This document shows positions 54,131-64,000 of a stretch of DNA of 64,000 nucleotides, piece after piece. Source of the stretch: Pholiota molesta (taxonomy: Eukaryota; Basidiomycota; Agaricomycetes; Agaricales; Strophariaceae); the NCBI GenBank assembly GCA_014925825.1, contig JACGCK010000002.1:124001-188000 (forward strand), given 5' to 3'. The translations under genes and the position numbers were made by a program. The notes under the pieces were generated by a model. It was given only the letters and a program-made list of their open reading frames with translations. It did no database searches and was not told the origin of the DNA. Position 1 is the first letter of the stretch. Every line of letters starts with the position of its first letter.

Positions 54131-54733
54131 GGAGGGACTTTCATATAGTTGGACTTGGTTTTTGTTAGATTATTTCTTCATTGTTGTATGTCAGCTATCT
54201 TTTTCACAAGCGTTATTTGAACGCCATTGCACGTATCTGTCTGATAGCTATATAATTGTAATAAAATTTCGTGTCGTTGTTAATACCACTCAGTGTGAGC
54301 GCAACACGAAATTTTTTGGTCTTGCTTTTTTTTTGCACTGTTCGTTGTGTCCACGTGCATTGCCAAGTTGGTAGAAACCTAAATCGTATCGGCATCAGAT
54401 CTGGAGTCATTACAAGCCAACATAATTTAGAATGACTCTCAATTATCTACAGACCTCTACGTTCACCTTGAATCCTGCACCAAAGCTCCGAGCGACAAGA
54501 TTTGGAACCTCATCACAATCGCGAGTGCTATGCTTTAGCTCTTTAACATTAGTCGCAGTATTTCTTCAAAACAAAACAACGGCGAAGTCCCTTGCACAGT
54601 AATTTTCGTGTCTTTATCTTTTACCCTGCATCTTTATTCCATTAACTCTCACCACCGCAACACAACCTTTTCCTTTTGACTAAGGAAAATACGGCACCAT
54701 AGACGGAATCCTCTCGTAATTGTCATTTTCAAC
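54131..54733. other. Intergenic 603 bp with a 12-bp inverted repeat
   Basis: Spacer between two plus-strand genes. AAAATTTCGTGT at about 54266-54277 is mirrored by ACACGAAATTTT at about 54304-54315, leaving a 26-base loop. This could form a 3'-UTR hairpin of INO80 transcripts. A T/poly-T zone follows. No gene seen. Confidence 0.4.
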
Positions 54734-60323
<5,590 letters not shown>

Positions 60324-60344
60324 ATATCCAAAGCTGCAGGGCAT

Positions 60345-60366
60345 GTGTATGTATGTATGTATGTTT
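60345..60366. repeat. (GTAT)n microsatellite
   Basis: About five copies of GTAT in the short convergent spacer between the DEAH helicase and the ATP-grasp gene, within either 3' UTR. Confidence 0.7.
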
Positions 60367-60440
60367 AATATTCGGTGACCAGCAATGAACCGTTTGAATA
60401 GATTTCAATTGCACATCCTCCTCTATACCAAGATGGGCAG

Positions 60441-61683
60441 CTATTTATACCGCTTTAGCGCACTGCTTATGATCAATTGGAGAAGGTCATCGTAGTTGAG
60501 ACCGTTGGCCTTTGCGAGTTGCGGAAGGTCCGACCAATCTGGTACGAGGCCTGCGATGGGATTGACCTATCGATTTTTTAAATAAATATTCAGAATTCCA
60601 ATTGCACCCATGTACTCGCACATACCTCAATGAAATTCGGCACCGCGTCTGCACCTTTTTTATTGTGACGGATATCCACACGACCTCCATCACGGCATCC
60701 CAATACTCGCCAAGCGTTCAGGGCAACGTTCGCCACTGCAGCGGCGATTGGGTCGGATAAATCCATGTCAATTGGTTGTGGATTAGGAGTCCATCGGTGC
60801 TTTAATTCGTGTCCATACACATCGATTTCGAGGAGAGTTGGATCATGGGCGTCGTAAGTCATAGTCTCGTTGATAGGGAATTGGGGATTGTCCTTCAAGA
60901 AAACGAGCTCGCGTACTCCGATCGGATATGCATCTAATCCAGTGCCTATGATCCCTACCGTGAATTCTCGGCCAGATAAAAACTGTTCAACTAGGATTGT
61001 TTGTGTGGGGTATTGAGACGATGTGGCCTCTATCATATTGATCAATTCTTCGTGGCTGAAGACTTTGTTCGCTTGGCCGATTCCGATGCCTGTGCTTACC
61101 GACGATGGCTTCACGAAGAGAGGAAAGAGTTTTAAAGCCTCGCGATGTGGGGATCTTTCAATCACGGATATGGAATCGAAGTCGTTAGACCACGAATTGC
61201 GAGGTGGTATACATGCAAAGGGGGCTGTAGGGATTCCATAATGCTCTAAAACCATCTAAATAAATAAGAAAGATTAGAAGAGGATATGACTTAGTTTATG
61301 CAAATTTACCTTCGTCTTGGCCTTGTCTATGCACAACGCAAGTGTAGCAGAATCCGAAAATGTGAATGGGATGCCCCAGCCTTCCAATATTGCTGGAACT
61401 TGTGCCTCTCTCCCGAGCATTCCATAGCCCTCGCACATGTTGAAAACAATGTCCCAATTAGCGTCGGAAGATACCAATCTCTTGGTCAGAGACTTTAGAC
61501 CGCCTATTTTCTCGACGACACCCTTTGTTGCCAAAGTGGCAGCTATGCGATCGATTGTTTCTTGGCTTTCAAATTCAGTACATTGCTCAGGAGCGAAGCC
61601 TCGAGCCATCCAATCAGAGCGGCAATCATAGGTGAACGCAATTTTTAAGGGTCTAGAAATGACCAGAGAACCTTAGAAGACAT
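60441..61683 (-). CDS. D-alanine--D-alanine-ligase-like ATP-grasp enzyme
   Basis: Family features: KIAFTYDCRSDW, NWDIVFNMCEGYG, REAQVPAILEGWGIPFTFSD, SATLALCIDKAKTK joined by an intron to MVLEHYGIPTAPFACIP. The ATP-grasp core is PLFVKPSSVSTGIGIGQANK, LVEQFLSGREFTVGIIGT, WRVLGCRDGGRVDIRHNKKG, and NFIE joined to VNPIAGLVPDWSDLPQLAK. Catalytic E/NP-type residues (IEVNPIAGL) are kept, so it looks active. Ddl makes D-Ala-D-Ala for peptidoglycan in bacteria; fungi lack that wall, so the substrate here is unknown. The 5' end is awkward: ATG at 61683 (MSSKVLWSFLDP) is out of frame with LKIAFTYD by one base, fixed by one extra base in a GGG run at 61649-61651. The next in-frame ATG (61609) would cut into the fold. 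Confidence 0.85.
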
Positions 61684-61973
61684 TGGGAAGATCGATTAGG
61701 GAGGGATTGGTTATCATAAGCGACATAGCGGTTGTACATATTTATAATGCAAAGGAGAGGCAGGGTCTAAGAACACCCCTGGAATGGGGTTATCAGCTCA
61801 ACTTCGTATAGTTGGAATGCCTGATGTGGTGCGCACATATTCTGTTCGGGAGAAGATGCCAATCAATATGAAATGACAATGGGCATGGTGGAGCAGGATA
61901 TAGATGGTACTTTTGGAAAACATAGAATTATTCTGCTTATGGATGACATGATGATAAAATGTTCTAATCCTCT
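61684..61973. promoter_or_regulatory. Spacer with a TATA-like element upstream of the ATP-grasp gene
   Basis: On the minus strand the sequence gcattataaatatg (about 61748-61735) gives a good TATA box about 55-65 bp upstream of the proposed start at 61683. This supports transcription beginning near that ATG rather than at a far upstream exon. Confidence 0.45.
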
Positions 61974-62573
61974 TCCTCCTCATCTCCAGCACCGCTTTAT
62001 GGAATAGCAATATCAGTAACTGTCAAGTGATAATTAGTAGCAAAGGAACTAACGCAATATTGTAGAACCGGAGCTGGTAGCTGTCCTTGGAAGAGGCAAC
62101 GACACTACGCGTAACAGATGAGCACTGAATAAAAATATATGTAGAATACACTGGGCATACCGAATCCAGTCGCGGAGACTGTTCTTCTTGAGGAACTTCT
62201 TAGTGAGGTACTTGAGGTACCTCTTGGAGAAGGGAACATTTGAAGTCACAGTGATCTTGATGTTACCTGGTCAAGCGTTTAGTAAACCGATAGATATTTT
62301 GCAACACATCAAGATCTCACCATCGCGGACGACCTTGACATTCTCGCCGAGCTGGCCAGCCTTGCCATCGACCTTGATGCGGTCGTGGAGGAATTTTTCG
62401 AAGTCGGCACCGTCGAAGACACCGTCGGCAGCGGGCTTCGAGTAGTCGATGACAAACTTGTGCTTGGACGCGGCGGTCTTGGTGGCGGCAGATTTGGGGG
62501 CCTATTCAAGGGGGAAGGACATTAGCCTACTGAGAAGGGAACTCAGCAAAGCAGTAGCCCGGGGACTGACCAT
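61974..62573 (-). CDS. RPL22: 60S ribosomal protein eL22
   Basis: Rebuilt protein: [122 protein letters not shown]. The length of about 121 residues and the acidic tail are typical. The first exon is only the ATG (62573-62571), followed immediately by GTCAGT. The last intron (acceptor ...cataaag) leads into the GAGDEEEED tail ending at 61974. GC-rich codon choice (CTC, GTC, AAG) marks high expression. Divergent from CBF5 with 192 bp between start codons. Confidence 0.95.
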
Positions 62574-62765
62574 GGCGTCGAGGAGGGGTCTTGAGGGCGG
62601 TGAACGAGCGACTTCGAGGCGCGCGTGCCGACTTTCTGTGGACTGTATAGGTTGACAAATAAGGTTGCGGGACTCCCCGAATTTCAAACCCCGCGGCATT
62701 CCAAATTCATTGGCCGCTGTGTGCCGCGCCGAGTTTTTTTTCTTCTCCAGACGTCGCGAGCGATT
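62574..62765. promoter_or_regulatory. Bidirectional promoter of RPL22 and CBF5 (192 bp)
   Basis: Two ribosome-production genes fire in opposite directions from this GC-rich stretch. A T8 tract (about 62734-62741) lies just upstream of CBF5 in the CBF5 direction. I could not name a specific factor site. Confidence 0.5.
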
Positions 62766-64000
62766 ATGGCGCCCTCATTGACAAGAGAACAAGTCGCCTC
62801 GGCGCAGCTCAGTGGCGACTATGCCATCAAGTCCGAAAAGTCTGCGCCAGCTCTGGACACTTCTGAATGGCCTCTGCTGCTGAAAAATTACGACAAGCTG
62901 CTGGTTCGGTCAAGTCACTTCACCCCCATCCCCTCGGGTTGCAGCCCGCTAAAACGTGATATTGTATCTTATGTGAAGTATGTCGTCTAGGAAGCAAGTT
63001 ATTTATGAATGTCTGTTAACCTGACGCCTTAGGTCTGGCGTTATTAACTTGGACAAGCCTTCCAATCCCTCTTCTCATGAAGTTGTCGCGTGGTTGAGAC
63101 GCATCTTGCGTGTGGAGAAGACTGGACACAGCGGTACACTGGATCCCAAAGTTACTGGCTGCTTGATTGTTTGTATAGATCGCGCCACGAGACTGGTCAA
63201 ATCGCAGCAGGGTGCTGGTGAGTAGTCATTCTAATGTTCCAACCCAGATCAGATGATATATCAACTTTTTCCTCATAGGTAAGGAGTATGTCTGCGTTTT
63301 GCGCCTACATGCTGGTCTTCCCAATCCTGCTGCCCTCCCCCGCGCTCTACAAACCCTCAGCGGCGCTCTCTTCCAACGCCCTCCTCTTATTTCTGCCGTG
63401 AAGCGCCAACTCCGAGTTCGAACAATTTACGAATCAAAATTGCTCGAGTTTGATGAGAAGAGGAATCTTGGCGTTTTCTGGGTGTCTTGCGAAGCTGGAA
63501 CCTACATCCGAACGCTTTGTGTTCATCTTGGTCTCGTGTTGGGCGTTGGCGGACACATGCAGGAGCTGCGCCGGGTGCGAAGTGGAGCAATGTCGGAGAA
63601 CGACGATATGGTGACCATGCACGACGTTATGGATGCCCAATGGTTGTATGATAATACTCGAGATGGTAAGTGTTTCTCTTCATTGGCTCATTTTTTCTGA
63701 CGCATTGATATTTTTAGAGTCATACCTCCGTCGCGTCATTCGCCCATTGGAATGCCTGATGGTCGGATACAAGCGAATTGTAGTGAAGGATAGCGCAGTT
63801 AATGCAGTCTGCTACGGTGCAAAACTCATGATTCCAGGGCTGTTGCGTTATGAGGCCGATATTTCTGTTCACGAGGAAGTTGTTTTGATGACCACAAAAG
63901 GTACGCATCTGGCACATTCCAAGTCTATACCATCGTTAATCCATTTTTCATTTCAAGGTGAGGCGATCGCCCTTGCAGTTGCACAAATGTCTACCGTCGA
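62766..64000 (+). CDS. CBF5: H/ACA snoRNP pseudouridine synthase Cbf5/dyskerin (partial, 3' end outside)
   Basis: Catalytic subunit of H/ACA RNPs that pseudouridylates rRNA and supports ribosome biogenesis. The start [20 protein letters not shown] is followed by [38 protein letters not shown], the dyskerin-like N-terminal domain, then [20 protein letters not shown]. The catalytic motif is [14 protein letters not shown], with the Asp of TLDP as nucleophile. [32 protein letters not shown] and the beginning of a PUA domain ([20 protein letters not shown]: [20 protein letters not shown]) follow. Introns are near 62981-63032, 63220-63280, 63665-63717 and 63901-63957. The frame is open to the window edge ([14 protein letters not shown]). 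Confidence 0.95.

Overview
The window reads as a gene-dense nuclear chromosome segment of a filamentous basidiomycete, most likely an Agaricomycete. The evidence is: nearly every gene is broken by many short (about 45-75 nt) GT-AG introns, intergenic distances are often 70-250 bp, the standard code is used, and one protein carries a DUF6697-like C-terminal region that I know from mushroom-forming fungi. I found no CRISPR array, prokaryotic operon, rRNA or tRNA gene. Coordinates for genes are start-codon to stop-codon spans including introns; splice sites were placed by eye from GT/AG signals, reading frame and family similarity.

Layout, left to right. 0-8 kb: tail of an unidentified gene, an AGTRAP-like membrane protein, DPH7 (diphthamide), a TMEM135-like membrane protein, a dysferlin-domain peroxin-like protein and the Fe-S co-chaperone HSCB/JAC1. 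8-22 kb: a dsRBD-containing DEAH RNA helicase with a possible mitochondrial leader, AP-2 alpha adaptin, a PH-C2-RasGAP protein, a fatty-acid elongase and a small unidentified protein. 22-33 kb: a poorly resolved stretch, SLX9, an SRF1-like membrane protein, a FAM192A/Fyv6 protein, ESS2, NudE and exosome CSL4. 33-45 kb: pyruvate dehydrogenase E2, a coiled-coil DUF6697 protein, a transposable element, KAE1, a GT8 glycosyltransferase, RPS28, lipoyl synthase LIP5, CMC1 and PEX11. 45-64 kb: fumarase, the INO80 ATPase, a DHX29/DHX57-like helicase, a D-Ala-D-Ala-ligase-like ATP-grasp enzyme, RPL22 and the start of CBF5.

Most genes are single-copy housekeeping genes, and I see no metabolic cluster. 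There are functional echoes: HSCB (Fe-S assembly), LIP5 (an Fe-S enzyme that makes lipoyl groups) and PDH-E2 (a lipoylated protein) form one biochemical chain. FAM192A and ESS2 are convergent spliceosome-linked neighbours. RPL22 and CBF5 share a 192-bp divergent promoter.

The clearest non-genic structure is an 893-bp non-autonomous DNA transposon at 37239-38131. It has 154-bp terminal inverted repeats (152/154 identical) and a perfect 9-bp target-site duplication, and it sits 68 bp (after the duplication) upstream of the KAE1 start codon. A second theme is that four otherwise well conserved genes (HSCB, AP-2 alpha, NudE, the ligase) each need one extra base to keep frame. In three of them the site is a short G/C run. 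This looks like assembly indels rather than four pseudogenes.
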